This document shows positions 26,497 through 35,235 of a stretch of 64,000 nucleotides of DNA, one piece after another (within the stretch, counting starts at the first letter, position 1; each line of letters begins with the position of its first letter). The DNA is from Novosphingobium clariflavum. GTDB lineage: Bacteria; Pseudomonadota; Alphaproteobacteria; Sphingomonadales; Sphingomonadaceae. The DNA lies in NCBI RefSeq assembly GCF_026420865.1, contig NZ_JAPCWC010000003.1, positions 310,001 through 374,000 on the forward strand. The letters are read 5' to 3'. A program made the position numbers and the translations under genes. The notes under the pieces are model-generated. The model was not told where the DNA came from and ran no database searches. It worked only from the letters and a program-made list of their open reading frames with translations.

Positions 26497-29400
26497 TTAG
26501 AAGTCCACCTTTGCGCCGATGCGCATGTAACGTCCCATGAACAGGCGGTCCTGCCATGCGGCGTTGAACTGGTAGACGCCATAGGCGGCGTTGGGGTCAT
26601 AGTTCGGCTTGCCGTCGAGGATGTTGAGAACATCGGCGTAAAGCGTGAACTTGCCATCGGCGATCTTCGTTTCGATGTGGCCGTCGAGGTCGAAGGTGCT
26701 GTGGCCATGGCACTGCACGGGGTTGCCGCTGTCCGGGTAGGTCACCAGCTGACCGGCCTCGGCGCTGGCCGCGCAGTCCTTGTAGGTGCCGCCGGCATCC
26801 GACGAGGTGCTCGAATAGCCGCTGGTGTAGTACGCGGTGAGCGTCAGGCTGGTCTTGTTGTCGAAGGTCAGCGTGTTCTGCCACGAGGCACGGAAGCGCG
26901 GCGCGCCCGAGCACGAGGTCCAGTTGCAGCCGCCCAGCGAACCGTCGAAGCGGTTGATCTGGCCGTCGATGTCCTGTTCCAGGCGGATCAGGTACGAAGC
27001 GGTAGCATTGGTGCTGAACGAGAGGTTGTCGGTCAGGTTGAAGACGCCCGAAGCCGAGACGTCGATACCCTTGCCCATCATCGAGTTCGCGTTCTGGAAC
27101 GGCGCGACGATTTCACCCAGCAGCGGCAGGGCCGAGAGGTTTTCCGGATCGGGGGCGCCCTGCGTCACCGTGAAGCCCGGAATGTTCACGACGCCGTTGT
27201 TGCTGTAATACTGGGCGTAGACATCGGCCGTCGGCGTGACCGAGGTGATCAGGTTCTTGATCTTGGTGCGCCAGTAGTCGACCGTCAGCGTGATGTTGCG
27301 GGTCGGCTGGATCACCGTGCCGAAGGTGTAGGAGGTCGACTTTTCCGACTTCAGCTTCGGATTGCCCGAAGAGGTGACGCCGAGGCTGTAGCCGCCCTCG
27401 TAGTACGCCGGGTTGCTGGCGTGCGCTGCGCAGAAGTCGGCATAAGCCGCGTTCGAGCAGTTGATGGTCGAGGTGATGTAGCCGGTCGAGGGATCCTGGA
27501 ACGATTCGTTCAGGTTCGGGGCACGGAAGCCCTTCGAGAACGTACCGCGCAGCTTGACCTGCCTGATCGGCTGGAACTCGGCTTCGAACTTCGGCGCGAA
27601 GTTCTGCTGGCCGGTCGAGTAGTGGTCGTACGAACCGTCTGCCTTGACGCGGAAGCCGTCCACGATCGGCATCGAGATTTCATACGAGGCCGACCACACG
27701 TTGCGGTGGCCCTTCACGCCGATTCCGTTGATGCTGTAGTAGCGATCCGCCGGATTGACGTCGTTGGCCGGGTTCGAGCTGGGGTTGTTGATCGATTCGT
27801 AGCGATACTGGCCCGCAACCGCGATGTTCAGCATGCCGCCCGGAAGCTCGACAACGTCCTTGCTGAGCGTGCCGATGATCTGCGCCAGCTTCGAGGTCGC
27901 CCGCTTGTGCTGGTCGGGGAAGACGCCCTGGGTCGCCGCGGCCGAGTTCTGCGAGGGGTCGACGAAGTTGTAGGTGCCCTGGGCGATGGCATCCATCAGG
28001 CCCTGGACATTGATGTAGCCGGTGTTGGTGACATCGAGCGTCACTTCCGAAGCGGTCGCGCCGACAGTGTAGTCCCAGCCATCGCCGAACGAACCGTTGA
28101 CACCGCCCGAGACGCGGTAGGTCTTGGCGTTGGTGTAGGTGTAGGTCGGCATGTCGGGCATGCCCAGCAGACGGGCGGACTGGCCCTGCGCGGCGAACGG
28201 GTTGTTCGGGTTGAGCACGCCGTTCGAGGCATCGCAGCCGGTGGCCGTCAGGATGTTGCCCGAGACGCCGCCGACGCCGTCCGCGCAGACGTAGGCCGGC
28301 AGCAGGATCTGGCTGACCGTCACGCGCTCACCGCCGGCGGCGGTGCGGCCGGTCCAGCCGATCGGCGCGGCGCGGTTGGCCGTCGTCACGTTGTAGTAGT
28401 TGAACATCAGGTAGGCTTCGGTCTGGTCGTTCAGACGAACCGTACCACGCAGCGTGCCGCCGATGCGCTTGGTGCGCGCGGTATAGGCCTGGTAGTCGTT
28501 GACGAGGTCCTGCTGGCACACCACCGAAGGGGTGCCGGCAACGCCGCCGGCCTGCTGTTCCGGGGTCAGGGTGACCGCGGTCAGGTTGCCGCAGCCCGCG
28601 CCGGGGTTGAGCATCTGGTAGTTGCCCTGCGAGACCCAGTTGCCGTTGGCGTCCTGCGCATAGGGCTGCACGAAGGGCACGATGGTCGACTGGATGCCGT
28701 TGAAGCTGCCGTCGGCCTGGATGCCGTTGCGCACGTTGTTGGTCAGGCAGCCGTCGGTCGCGGTGCCGCAGATCGAGGACTGGTCGGCCGTGCTCCACGG
28801 ACCCTTGCGGGCCGAGAGGTCCATCGCTGCGTTCTTCTGGTATTCGAAGTTCGCGTAGACGTTGAAGCCCTGGTCGTTGAGGTCGCCGTAGCCGTACGTG
28901 CCGTTGATGCGCTGCTCGCCGCCGTCGCCGCGCTGCGAGATGCCCGTCGATACATCAAGGTGGAGACCCTGGATTTCGCGCTTGGTGATCACGTTGACCA
29001 CGCCGGCGATGGCGTCCGAACCGTAGGTGGCCGAAGCACCGTCGAGCAGGGTGTCGACGCGCGAGACGATCGAGCCGGGCATCGAGTTGATGTCGACGAT
29101 GTTGCGCTGGCCGTCATCGGCGAGCGGGTAGTAGGCCGTGCGCATGCCGTCGAACAGCGTGAGCGTGTAGGCGTTGTTGAAGCCGCGCAGCGAGGGTGCG
29201 GTCGCACCGGTGGTGAAGCCGTTGCCCGACCAGCTGGCCGGAATGGTGCCCGCGTTGTTGGCCGTCAGCGTCTGCAGCGTGTCGGCGACGGTCTTGATGC
29301 CGCGCTTCTCGAGGTCGTCGGACGTGATGGAAACGACCGGCGAAGCCGTCGCCGCTGCCGGATTGCGGGTGATCGAGCCGGTGACGACGATGGTGCTGCC

Positions 29401-29511
29401 GTCGTCACCGTTGTCCGCAGCCGTCGGCGCCGGGGCTTCCTGGGCATTGGCAGTGCTGCACAGCAGTGCGAAGGCTGTGAGGCTTGTTGCAACGCACAAT
29501 GCAGCCTTCAT
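26497..29511 (-). CDS. TonB-dependent receptor 3
   Basis: An outer-membrane receptor of about 1004 residues. A signal peptide ends STANAQ. A TonB-box-like STIVVTGSITR follows, and the plug has RGIKTVADTLQTLTANNAGT, SLRGFNNAYTLTLFDGMRT and GASATYGSDAIAGVVNVITK. The barrel is large, with FSKGFRAPNLNESFQDPS and a C-terminal GRYMRIGAKVDF. Paired cysteines (for example CGTATDGC and CADGVGG) suggest disulfide-linked outer loops. This size and plug type match the sphingomonad receptors sometimes linked to peptides or glycans, but the ligand is unknown. The ATG at 29511 was chosen; a TTG at 29526 has a better ribosome binding site (AAGGA) and remains possible. It is monocistronic with a long AT-rich upstream region. 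Confidence 0.9.
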   Translation of the reverse strand: MKAALCVATSLTAFALLCSTANAQEAPAPTAADNGDDGSTIVVTGSITRNPAAATASPVVSITSDDLEKRGIKTVADTLQTLTANNAGTIPASWSGNGFTTGATAPSLRGFNNAYTLTLFDGMRTAYYPLADDGQRNIVDINSMPGSIVSRVDTLLDGASATYGSDAIAGVVNVITKREIQGLHLDVSTGISQRGDGGEQRINGTYGYGDLNDQGFNVYANFEYQKNAAMDLSARKGPWSTADQSSICGTATDGCLTNNVRNGIQADGSFNGIQSTIVPFVQPYAQDANGNWVSQGNYQMLNPGAGCGNLTAVTLTPEQQAGGVAGTPSVVCQQDLVNDYQAYTARTKRIGGTLRGTVRLNDQTEAYLMFNYYNVTTANRAAPIGWTGRTAAGGERVTVSQILLPAYVCADGVGGVSGNILTATGCDASNGVLNPNNPFAAQGQSARLLGMPDMPTYTYTNAKTYRVSGGVNGSFGDGWDYTVGATASEVTLDVTNTGYINVQGLMDAIAQGTYNFVDPSQNSAAATQGVFPDQHKRATSKLAQIIGTLSKDVVELPGGMLNIAVAGQYRYESINNPSSNPANDVNPADRYYSINGIGVKGHRNVWSASYEISMPIVDGFRVKADGSYDHYSTGQQNFAPKFEAEFQPIRQVKLRGTFSKGFRAPNLNESFQDPSTGYITSTINCSNAAYADFCAAHASNPAYYEGGYSLGVTSSGNPKLKSEKSTSYTFGTVIQPTRNITLTVDYWRTKIKNLITSVTPTADVYAQYYSNNGVVNIPGFTVTQGAPDPENLSALPLLGEIVAPFQNANSMMGKGIDVSASGVFNLTDNLSFSTNATASYLIRLEQDIDGQINRFDGSLGGCNWTSCSGAPRFRASWQNTLTFDNKTSLTLTAYYTSGYSSTSSDAGGTYKDCAASAEAGQLVTYPDSGNPVQCHGHSTFDLDGHIETKIADGKFTLYADVLNILDGKPNYDPNAAYGVYQFNAAWQDRLFMGRYMRIGAKVDF

Positions 29512-30203
29512 GGGAAGTGCTTTCAAAATGTGTTTCCTTGTCCATTTGGTGCAGCCGGTGTCGGGGGGCCGGCAGGGCAGAGCGGCGATCGATGTCGCGC
29601 TCGTTGGCGCTCGCGGCGAACGTCAACACCGGGCCATTGCGGCCATTTCCGCGTAGTTTCAAAAAATATTTCAGGAAGATTGCGATTAAGGTTCGCAAAT
29701 GTTGCAATTTGGCAACGTTTTGTAATAAAATTGAGTAATAAAAGAATATTCATCCTTTAGGATGATTTTTGGACAAGCAGCATCGTGGCGCCCGCGTTGG
29801 CATTCGCAGCATTCGCACTTCGATGATCGGAGGGGAGGGGAGATCTTGTGCAGGGCTGCGTGAAAATCCGCAGAAACGCCGCGGGCCGACCGATGCTCGG
29901 CGGACCTATTTAGGGTTTTCTTTTTGCTCGGGCACCAAATCCGTTCCGGAAATAACGTAGTATACGCATCTTTTAAGAAGCATGCGTCTCTTTTTCGGGT
30001 GGATCTACGATCGGCGCGGCAGCTGGAAATGGGGCTGAGGTGCGGCGCATACCGCCGTGTTCGATCCCGGCGGCACAGAGCAGGGGCTCTGCGTTCGCTC
30101 ACTGCATGCAGTCGCTGCAAAGCTGAGCAGAAAGGAAGCGTAACTGCGCGCGCCCTTGCCCGACCTGCGAGGCCGGACTGCAAAATCAGCGAAATGGGAA
30201 AAG
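29512..30203. other. AT-rich control region upstream of TonB receptor 3, no gene found
   Basis: A 690-bp gap. From about 29645 to 29775 base composition changes sharply to AT-rich. This part contains GTTGC-N6-GCAAC (29701-29716) and TCATCC-TTTA-GGATGA followed by TTTTT (29751-29771), which are operator-like or terminator-like. The rest to 30203 contains no supported gene, although several short frames exist. Confidence 0.5.
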
Positions 30204-30280
<77 letters not shown>

Positions 30281-30459
30281 ACGCACGAGAGCCCTTAGGT
30301 TCCGCGCCTTTCCCGCGCAAGCCCCTTTTCCACCGTTTGGTGCACTCGGAAAATTTGCCGCGATCGAGGAAGGGGCGCGTCTGCCAGCCGGCTGCGCCGC
30401 GGGGCGGGTATCCGGCGCCGTATCGTTGAGGTGGCGGGTGGGCAGTTTTGACGGTGGGG

Positions 30460-30535
30460 TGGTAGGCCCGGCAGGATTTGAACCCGCGACCTAGCCGTTA
30501 TGAGCGGCCAGCTCTAACCACTGAGCTACGGGCCC
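30460..30535 (-). tRNA. tRNA with CAT anticodon, probably tRNA-Ile2
   Basis: A 76-nt cloverleaf on the minus strand starts GGGCCCGTAGCTCAGTGG, with anticodon loop CTCATAA and an encoded CCA end. The D-loop (CAGTGGTTAGAGC) matches the minor isoleucine tRNA, whose CAT wobble base is changed to lysidine by TilS. Elongator tRNA-Met has a one-base-longer D-loop. It is not an initiator tRNA, since position 1 pairs (G-T). Confidence 0.85.
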
Positions 30536-30580
30536 CCACCGTCGCCAAGGGCATGCGATCAAGCCCTTGGCGCAAGCGCG

Positions 30581-31603
30581 TTAGCTTGGAGTGTCGCTCG
30601 GTGCAAGCGCCACGCTGTCCATGATTTCGGCAACGCTGGTCGGGCGGACGCCCCGGCGTTCGAGGTGGGCGAAGAGTTGCCGCCACCAGTCGTAGAGCCC
30701 TTCGAGATCCGCCTCGGTCTGGACGTAAGGGGTGTGTCCCGGGGCCAGCGAGGGGCTGTGGAAGGAGAACACCAGCAGCGGCAAGCCATCGTCGAGCGCG
30801 ATGTCGACACCGCGCAGCGCTTCCTCGGTGCTGATGCCTTCCGGGGTCAGGGCGATGCGCTCCAGCAGCCCCGCGCGGGCCAGCACCCCGCGCATCTGCG
30901 GCGTGCGCCAGAGATGGGGATAGATCACGTTGCCCATCTGCCGCAGCGGTCCCCAGTAGACGGTGGTCAGCGGCAGTTCGAGCAGGCGGCGCTGCGCGTC
31001 GATCCAGTAGGGCTTCAGCGGATGCTCGCGATAGTTGGGGCCGCCGGTGCTGCTGTAGTCGAACCGGGCGCGCACCGACGAGTCGATGGCGATGCCGAAA
31101 TCCGCGAGGATCTCCGCCGTGCGCGGGCCGAGGCCGTAGCGTCCCGCCCGATAGATGCGCGGGGGCGTGCCGAACGCCGCGACGATGCGGGCGTGAAGCC
31201 GGGCGAACTTCTCGCGCTCCAGTTCGAATGGGAGGTTCCCGGCGAAGGAGTTGAACTCGTTCACCTCCTCGTCGAACGGCGGGCTGACCCAGGGATGGAG
31301 TTGCACCCCGATTTCCGCGCGGCCGGCGGCGACAGCGTCGCCGATCGCCTTGGGCGCATGCGGCGAATCGGCGACCGGATAGTCGATCAGATAGATCGGC
31401 TTGACCCCGAATCCCTCGCAGAAGTGCTGGAACTGGCGCAGCGCCGAGACCGTCGCGGTGCTGTGACCGTCACGCCTCAGCGGGGCGTCCCAGTCGAACT
31501 CCTCCTCGGTGTCGACCGTGACGATGAAGCGCGGACCGAAACCCTCGCTAAATCGCGCGGTTGCATCCGGTCCGGGCGGAATCAGGATATTGGGCCCCGG
31601 CAA
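30581..31603 (-). CDS. WalW-like polysaccharide deacetylase family protein
   Basis: A 340-residue protein of the NodB-like carbohydrate esterase fold. The metal-site region opens with FIVTVDTEEEFDW near residue 28. EIGVQLHPWVSPPFDE near residue 98 carries the conserved His. RAGRYGLGP and a late FSFHSPSLAPGHTPY motif with two His follow. There is no signal peptide, so it may act in the cytosol. The combination resembles proteins annotated WalW in sphingomonads, whose role is unknown. It lies 45 bp downstream of a kinase-like gene on the same strand, so the two probably form an operon linked to envelope or polysaccharide control. Confidence 0.75.
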   Translation of the reverse strand: MPGPNILIPPGPDATARFSEGFGPRFIVTVDTEEEFDWDAPLRRDGHSTATVSALRQFQHFCEGFGVKPIYLIDYPVADSPHAPKAIGDAVAAGRAEIGVQLHPWVSPPFDEEVNEFNSFAGNLPFELEREKFARLHARIVAAFGTPPRIYRAGRYGLGPRTAEILADFGIAIDSSVRARFDYSSTGGPNYREHPLKPYWIDAQRRLLELPLTTVYWGPLRQMGNVIYPHLWRTPQMRGVLARAGLLERIALTPEGISTEEALRGVDIALDDGLPLLVFSFHSPSLAPGHTPYVQTEADLEGLYDWWRQLFAHLERRGVRPTSVAEIMDSVALAPSDTPS

Positions 31604-31648
31604 AGTGGTAATTCCCCCGATCGGGTCGCATCCGGCGGGCGACGAAGT

Positions 31649-33571
31649 TCAGAACATCAGATTGTTGAGGCCTTGGCTATGGCTAGCACTGGCGGCGGTC
31701 AAGCCGGGAAGCCACAGCCGGATCGTGCCGCCTTCGCGCTGCAGGCCGCCACCTGCGGCAGCGGCTTCGGCGGCAGCCAGTCGCAGCGTGAAACCAAGCC
31801 CGAACATGCCGGTGGAGAGCGCGTGTCCCCGCTCGCCCGGCGCGTTTTCGGGAAGGCCGCTTTCGTTCATCGCTGCCAGCGCGGCGGGCAGTCCGATGCT
31901 CAGCGTGATCCGGCCGTCCTGGCCGCTCCACGCGAGCGGGAGCATCTCGTCGGGCGCGGTCGAGCCGGCCAGCGCGGCGAGCAGGCGCCACAGCAGGCGT
32001 TCGGTTTCGGCGCGATCGAGCGGCAGCATCAGCACGGCGCCGCCGCCGGGCGGCTGCAGCGCGAAGCCGCTGCGGCGCGGCTGGGTCCAGGCCTTGAGAC
32101 GGTTGACCGTCTCGGTCAGGACCGGGATCAGATCGCATTCGCCCGCCTCGATGTTGAGCGCGCCGGTTTCGAGCCGGACCAGCCGGTCGAGCTCCTCGAA
32201 GCCGGCAAGGATGTGCGCGCAGTCGCCGGCGATCGCCGCAGCCAGCGCGCGATATTCGTGCGGGGCGGGGCCGTAGAGCTGCTGCTGGATGATCTCGGCC
32301 GCGACCTGGATGGCGTTGGCGGGGGTGCGCAGCTCATGCAGGATCTGGCGCAGGCGATCGGCCTCGCCGTGGCCTTGCATGGCGGCGCCGACGGCGGCCA
32401 GGGCGGCGGGGCGGCGCAAGCGGCCGCAATAGCCGGTGAAGCGGCCGCTCGCCGGTTCGAAGCGGGGCACCGCATCGACCTGCCAGGTGCCCTGGACGGC
32501 CGGAGCGCCGGAAATCTCGATCTGTGCGCCGCGCAGCGGCACGCGGTGGCGAATGGAAGAGGCGATGCCGGCGGAAGTCTTGACCGCGGCGTCGGAGGCG
32601 GTGAGGTCCATCCCGATCAGCGAGGGGGCGTGAACGCCGTCAGCCCAGGAAACCCGGCCTTCGGAATCGGTGGCAAAGTCGATCGCGGCAGGAATGCGCG
32701 GCAAGCCGGCGGCGGTATCGCCCAGTGGGAGGCGCGGGGCATCGTATCCGGCATCGTTGGCGGCGTGGTGGACGCCGTTTACTTGCGCTTCGCGGGCCTT
32801 GCGGAACTCCTCGATGCGGCGGACGATGGCACCGATCCCGGCTTCGGTGTTGGTTGGCGGCGGCGGGGTGCCGAGCGAGGCGGTGGCCTGTTCGAACTCG
32901 GCAAAAGGCGCCGATGTTGCGGGAGAGGGTGTCGCGGGAAGGGGTGTTGCGGGGGGCGTGGCCGGCGAAGCGGGGGCAGGGCGCGGTGCCGGGGCCAGGG
33001 CGTGAAGGGGGGAAGGCGCGGCCGAGGGCATGCGCGGGATCGGCCGGATCATCGCCGGAGCAGGGGCGGCGGTGACGGGCGGGGCTTCTTCAGCCGGACT
33101 TTCGAGCAGCGCGTCCAGCTCAAGCGCTTCGGCAGGAGGCAGGGCGCGATCCTGCACGCCCAGTTGTTCGAGCAGGGTATCGACCCGCGCCCCCAGGTCG
33201 CTGCGGTGCCGCAGGATCCCGCGCGCGCGGACGGGGAGAACGGGAACGAGCGCGAGCCAGGCCTCCTCCGTCAACTGTGCGCAGCGCACGGCGGCGGTGG
33301 CAACGGCGGGTTCTGCTTCGGCGAGATGGGCCAGCAGGCGCGCGTTGGTCAGCGGCTGGAGCGGCTGGCTGACCAGACGGGCGCGGTCGGCGGCCGGAAT
33401 CGTCCTGTCGAGCTGGGCGAGCTGCGCAAAGCCGGCTGCCACGGCCCAGGAGCGCGCATTTCCCGGCAACCGGCCGAGGATGTCGACCAGCTGCCGATAC
33501 TGGATGCGCGCCAGCGCCGCGCTCGAATTCGGCAGCTGCAACACCGTTGCAAGGCGATCGTCGAAATGCAT
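31649..33571 (-). CDS. Histidine-kinase-like protein with degenerate ATP-binding domain
   Basis: A 640-residue soluble protein. Residues 1-145 are mostly helical (HEAT-like in look). Residues 160-225 are a Pro/Ala-rich linker. A PAS-like region lies at about 295-385. A dimerisation/phospho-acceptor helix has the H-box RQILHELRTPANAI (His412). The HATPase region (about 480-620) keeps a GLGFTLRLAAAEAAAAGG box, but its N-box reads LLWRLLAALAG and has no Asn, so ATP binding may be weakened. There is no transmembrane segment. It is followed by the deacetylase gene, and no response regulator is adjacent. It may work as a phosphotransfer partner or pseudokinase. Confidence 0.7.
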   Translation of the reverse strand: MHFDDRLATVLQLPNSSAALARIQYRQLVDILGRLPGNARSWAVAAGFAQLAQLDRTIPAADRARLVSQPLQPLTNARLLAHLAEAEPAVATAAVRCAQLTEEAWLALVPVLPVRARGILRHRSDLGARVDTLLEQLGVQDRALPPAEALELDALLESPAEEAPPVTAAPAPAMIRPIPRMPSAAPSPLHALAPAPRPAPASPATPPATPLPATPSPATSAPFAEFEQATASLGTPPPPTNTEAGIGAIVRRIEEFRKAREAQVNGVHHAANDAGYDAPRLPLGDTAAGLPRIPAAIDFATDSEGRVSWADGVHAPSLIGMDLTASDAAVKTSAGIASSIRHRVPLRGAQIEISGAPAVQGTWQVDAVPRFEPASGRFTGYCGRLRRPAALAAVGAAMQGHGEADRLRQILHELRTPANAIQVAAEIIQQQLYGPAPHEYRALAAAIAGDCAHILAGFEELDRLVRLETGALNIEAGECDLIPVLTETVNRLKAWTQPRRSGFALQPPGGGAVLMLPLDRAETERLLWRLLAALAGSTAPDEMLPLAWSGQDGRITLSIGLPAALAAMNESGLPENAPGERGHALSTGMFGLGFTLRLAAAEAAAAGGGLQREGGTIRLWLPGLTAASASHSQGLNNLMF

Positions 33572-33985
33572 TACCGCTCCAAAATCGTCCGGCCGTGCCG
33601 CATGCGTGGTTGCGCATGAACCAATGCACTGCCGACACTCAAGACTGTCAACTATGCCTGCCCCGGTACTGTCCTAAGACAAACCACTTAAGGAGACATC
33701 ACCGGGGCATCTTTTTTTCTGGCGTCCGTTCTCGCGCCCGCGCCCGTGCGCGGGGCCCGCCGGTCCTGCCTTGGGCACGCCGGGGAGCGGGCTGGTAACG
33801 CGAAATGTGCCATTCGCGAATCTCCAAATGGGCTCTTCGCGCCGGATGGTTGTTTCTAGGCGTTGCAATGCCTGACGATTACGTTATGGGATAATAAAAT
33901 TACAGGGGCGCAGGCGTTTTCGAGTGTAAGTTACAGCCGTCAAGGCTGGCCCGCACGCCGGGGTGTCCCGCAAGGAAAGATTCGC
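33572..33985. other. Divergent intergenic region with an orphan hairpin
   Basis: A 414-bp gap between the kinase-like gene and the Lrp gene. No coding frame is supported. The left part contains a CATGCG/CGCATG hairpin (33601-33618) and the terminator-like element described separately. The right part is AT-richer (GGATAATAAAATTA near 33888-33902) and probably holds the Lrp promoter. Confidence 0.5.
33659..33718 (+). terminator. Orphan terminator-like hairpin on the plus strand
   Basis: TGCCCCGGT (33659-33667) pairs perfectly with ACCGGGGCA (33701-33709) across a 33-nt loop, and TCTTTTTTT follows (33710-33718). No plus-strand gene ends here: the gene on the left runs the other way. The element may end a short RNA or lie in a leader. 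Confidence 0.5.
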
Positions 33986-34453
33986 ATGATCAATCTCGAT
34001 GAAATCGACCGTCGCCTGCTGGCGGAACTTCAGAGCGAAGGTCGAATTACCAACGTCGAACTGGCGCAGCGCGTGGGGCTGACCGCGCCGCCGTGCCTGC
34101 GACGTGTCCGCAGCCTTGAAGAATCGGGCATCATCCAGGGCTACCATGCCGACCTCGATGCCTCGAAGCTCGGCTTCACCATCACCGTCTTTGCGCTGGT
34201 CAGCCTCAAGAGCCAGGCCGAAGAATCGCTCCGCGCATTCGAGGACCACATGAAGGGTCTGCCCGAAGTGCGCGAATGCCACATGCTCAATGGCGAGATC
34301 GACTTCATCCTGAAGATCGTCAGCCGCGATCTCCAGAGCTTCCAGGAATTCCTGACCAGCAAGCTGACGCCCGCCCCGAACGTGGACAGCGTCAAGACCT
34401 CGCTGACGATCCGCACCGCCAAGAGCGTGCCCGGCGTGCCGCTGGAGGGCTGA
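33986..34453 (+). CDS. Lrp/AsnC family transcriptional regulator
   Basis: A 155-residue regulator. The N-terminal helix-turn-helix region (MINLDEIDRRLLAELQSEGR, then NVELAQRVGLTAPPCLRRVR) is typical of Lrp. The C-terminal RAM/AsnC domain (GYHADLDASKLGFTITVFAL and ECHMLNGEIDFILKIV) binds amino acids and forms the octamer. The ATG at 33986 has AAGGAAAG at ideal spacing. Which amino acid it senses is unknown, and no metabolic target is adjacent. A strong bidirectional terminator follows and separates it from aroQ. Confidence 0.93.
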   Translation: MINLDEIDRRLLAELQSEGRITNVELAQRVGLTAPPCLRRVRSLEESGIIQGYHADLDASKLGFTITVFALVSLKSQAEESLRAFEDHMKGLPEVRECHMLNGEIDFILKIVSRDLQSFQEFLTSKLTPAPNVDSVKTSLTIRTAKSVPGVPLEG

Positions 34454-34515
34454 GCTTCCCGGGATCGGGCGCGGCTCGCGTTTGTCCGGGTCCGTCGGCG
34501 AACTTTCGCCTGCAA

Positions 34516-34554
34516 CAGCGCCGCGCCTCCATCCCGGAGGCGCGGCGCTGTTTT
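34516..34554. terminator. Bidirectional terminator between the Lrp gene and aroQ
   Basis: A perfect 15-bp stem (CAGCGCCGCGCCTCC at 34516-34530 with 34536-34550) has an ATCCC loop and TTTT on the plus side. It serves two convergent genes. Confidence 0.9.
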
Positions 34555-34573
34555 CATGGGGCCGATGCCGCGA

Positions 34574-35011
34574 TCAGAGCGTCGCGGCTGCTTCCAGCGC
34601 GACCAGATAGCTCTGGGCGCCGAAGCCGGCGACGGTGCCCTTGGCGGCCATGCCGACCCACGACTTGTGGCGGAATTCCTCGCGCAGGTGCGGGTTGGAG
34701 AGGTGGACCTCGATCACCGGAACCTTGATCGAGCGGATCGCGTCGTGCAGCGCGATCGAGGTGTGCGTGTAGGCGCCGGCATTGAGCAGGACGGCGTGGG
34801 CGCCGTTGTCCTCGGCTTCGTGGAGCCAGTCGACGAGGTGGCCTTCATGGTTGGACTGGCGCAAGTCGATCTCGAAACCCAGCGTCTCGCCGCGTTCGAC
34901 GAGCATGGCGCCGATATCGTCGAGCGTCTGCGATCCGTAGATGCCGGGTTCGCGCAGGCCCAGCCGGTTGAGGTTGGGGCCGTTGAGCACGTAGACCAGC
35001 TTGGCTGCCAT
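34574..35011 (-). CDS. aroQ: 3-dehydroquinate dehydratase, type II
   Basis: AroQ removes water from 3-dehydroquinate to give 3-dehydroshikimate in the shikimate pathway (cytosol, dodecamer). The 145-residue protein has the type II marks: VLNGPNLNRLGLREPGIYG near the N-terminus (with the catalytic Tyr in IYG), RQSNHEGHLVDW, LNAGAYTHTSIALHDAI and VIEVHLSNPHLREEFRHKS with the catalytic His. Upstream lies an unusual GGGAGT microsatellite. The gene appears monocistronic, and a terminator follows it. Confidence 0.97.
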   Translation of the reverse strand: MAAKLVYVLNGPNLNRLGLREPGIYGSQTLDDIGAMLVERGETLGFEIDLRQSNHEGHLVDWLHEAEDNGAHAVLLNAGAYTHTSIALHDAIRSIKVPVIEVHLSNPHLREEFRHKSWVGMAAKGTVAGFGAQSYLVALEAAATL

Positions 35012-35123
35012 TGTTCCGTTTATCCCTCACATCTGCGGCGCGCGGGAATGCGGCCGGGCTGAGGCCGTCTAGCGCAGGTGCGCCGCTGCTGCCAAGCGCG
35101 GGAGGGGGAGTGGGAGGGGGAGC

Positions 35124-35171
35124 GGGAGTGGGAGTGGGAGTGGGAGTGGGAGTGGGAGTGGGAGTGGGAGT
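35124..35171. repeat. GGGAGT hexanucleotide microsatellite
   Basis: Eight perfect head-to-tail copies of GGGAGT lie here, flanked by degenerate GGGAG units from about 35099. The array lies between aroQ and the holin gene, about 110 bp upstream of the aroQ ATG. It is purine-only on the plus strand. Confidence 0.95.
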
Positions 35172-35175
35172 GGGA

Positions 35176-35206
35176 GGCTCCCGCCAAGGCGGGCTTGCCG
35201 GGAGCC
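35176..35206 (-). terminator. Hairpin after the holin gene
   Basis: GGCTCCCG (35176-35183) pairs with CGGGAGCC (35199-35206), with an inner CCGCC/GGCGG partial pairing. It abuts the microsatellite and lies 30 bp past the holin stop codon on the minus strand. No T-run is present. Confidence 0.4.
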
Positions 35207-35235
35207 GGGCCGTCTGTCGCGGGATCGGCGCGCGA

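Noticed and set aside
26677..29760. A 1027-codon open frame opposite TonB receptor 3
   Set aside because: Antisense shadow caused by codon bias in GC-rich DNA. The minus strand carries a signal peptide, plug and barrel.
35099..35175. GGGAGT array read as a coding region (Pro-Leu or Glu-Trp repeats)
   Set aside because: Frames through it lack ribosome binding sites and domains. It is best seen as an intergenic microsatellite.
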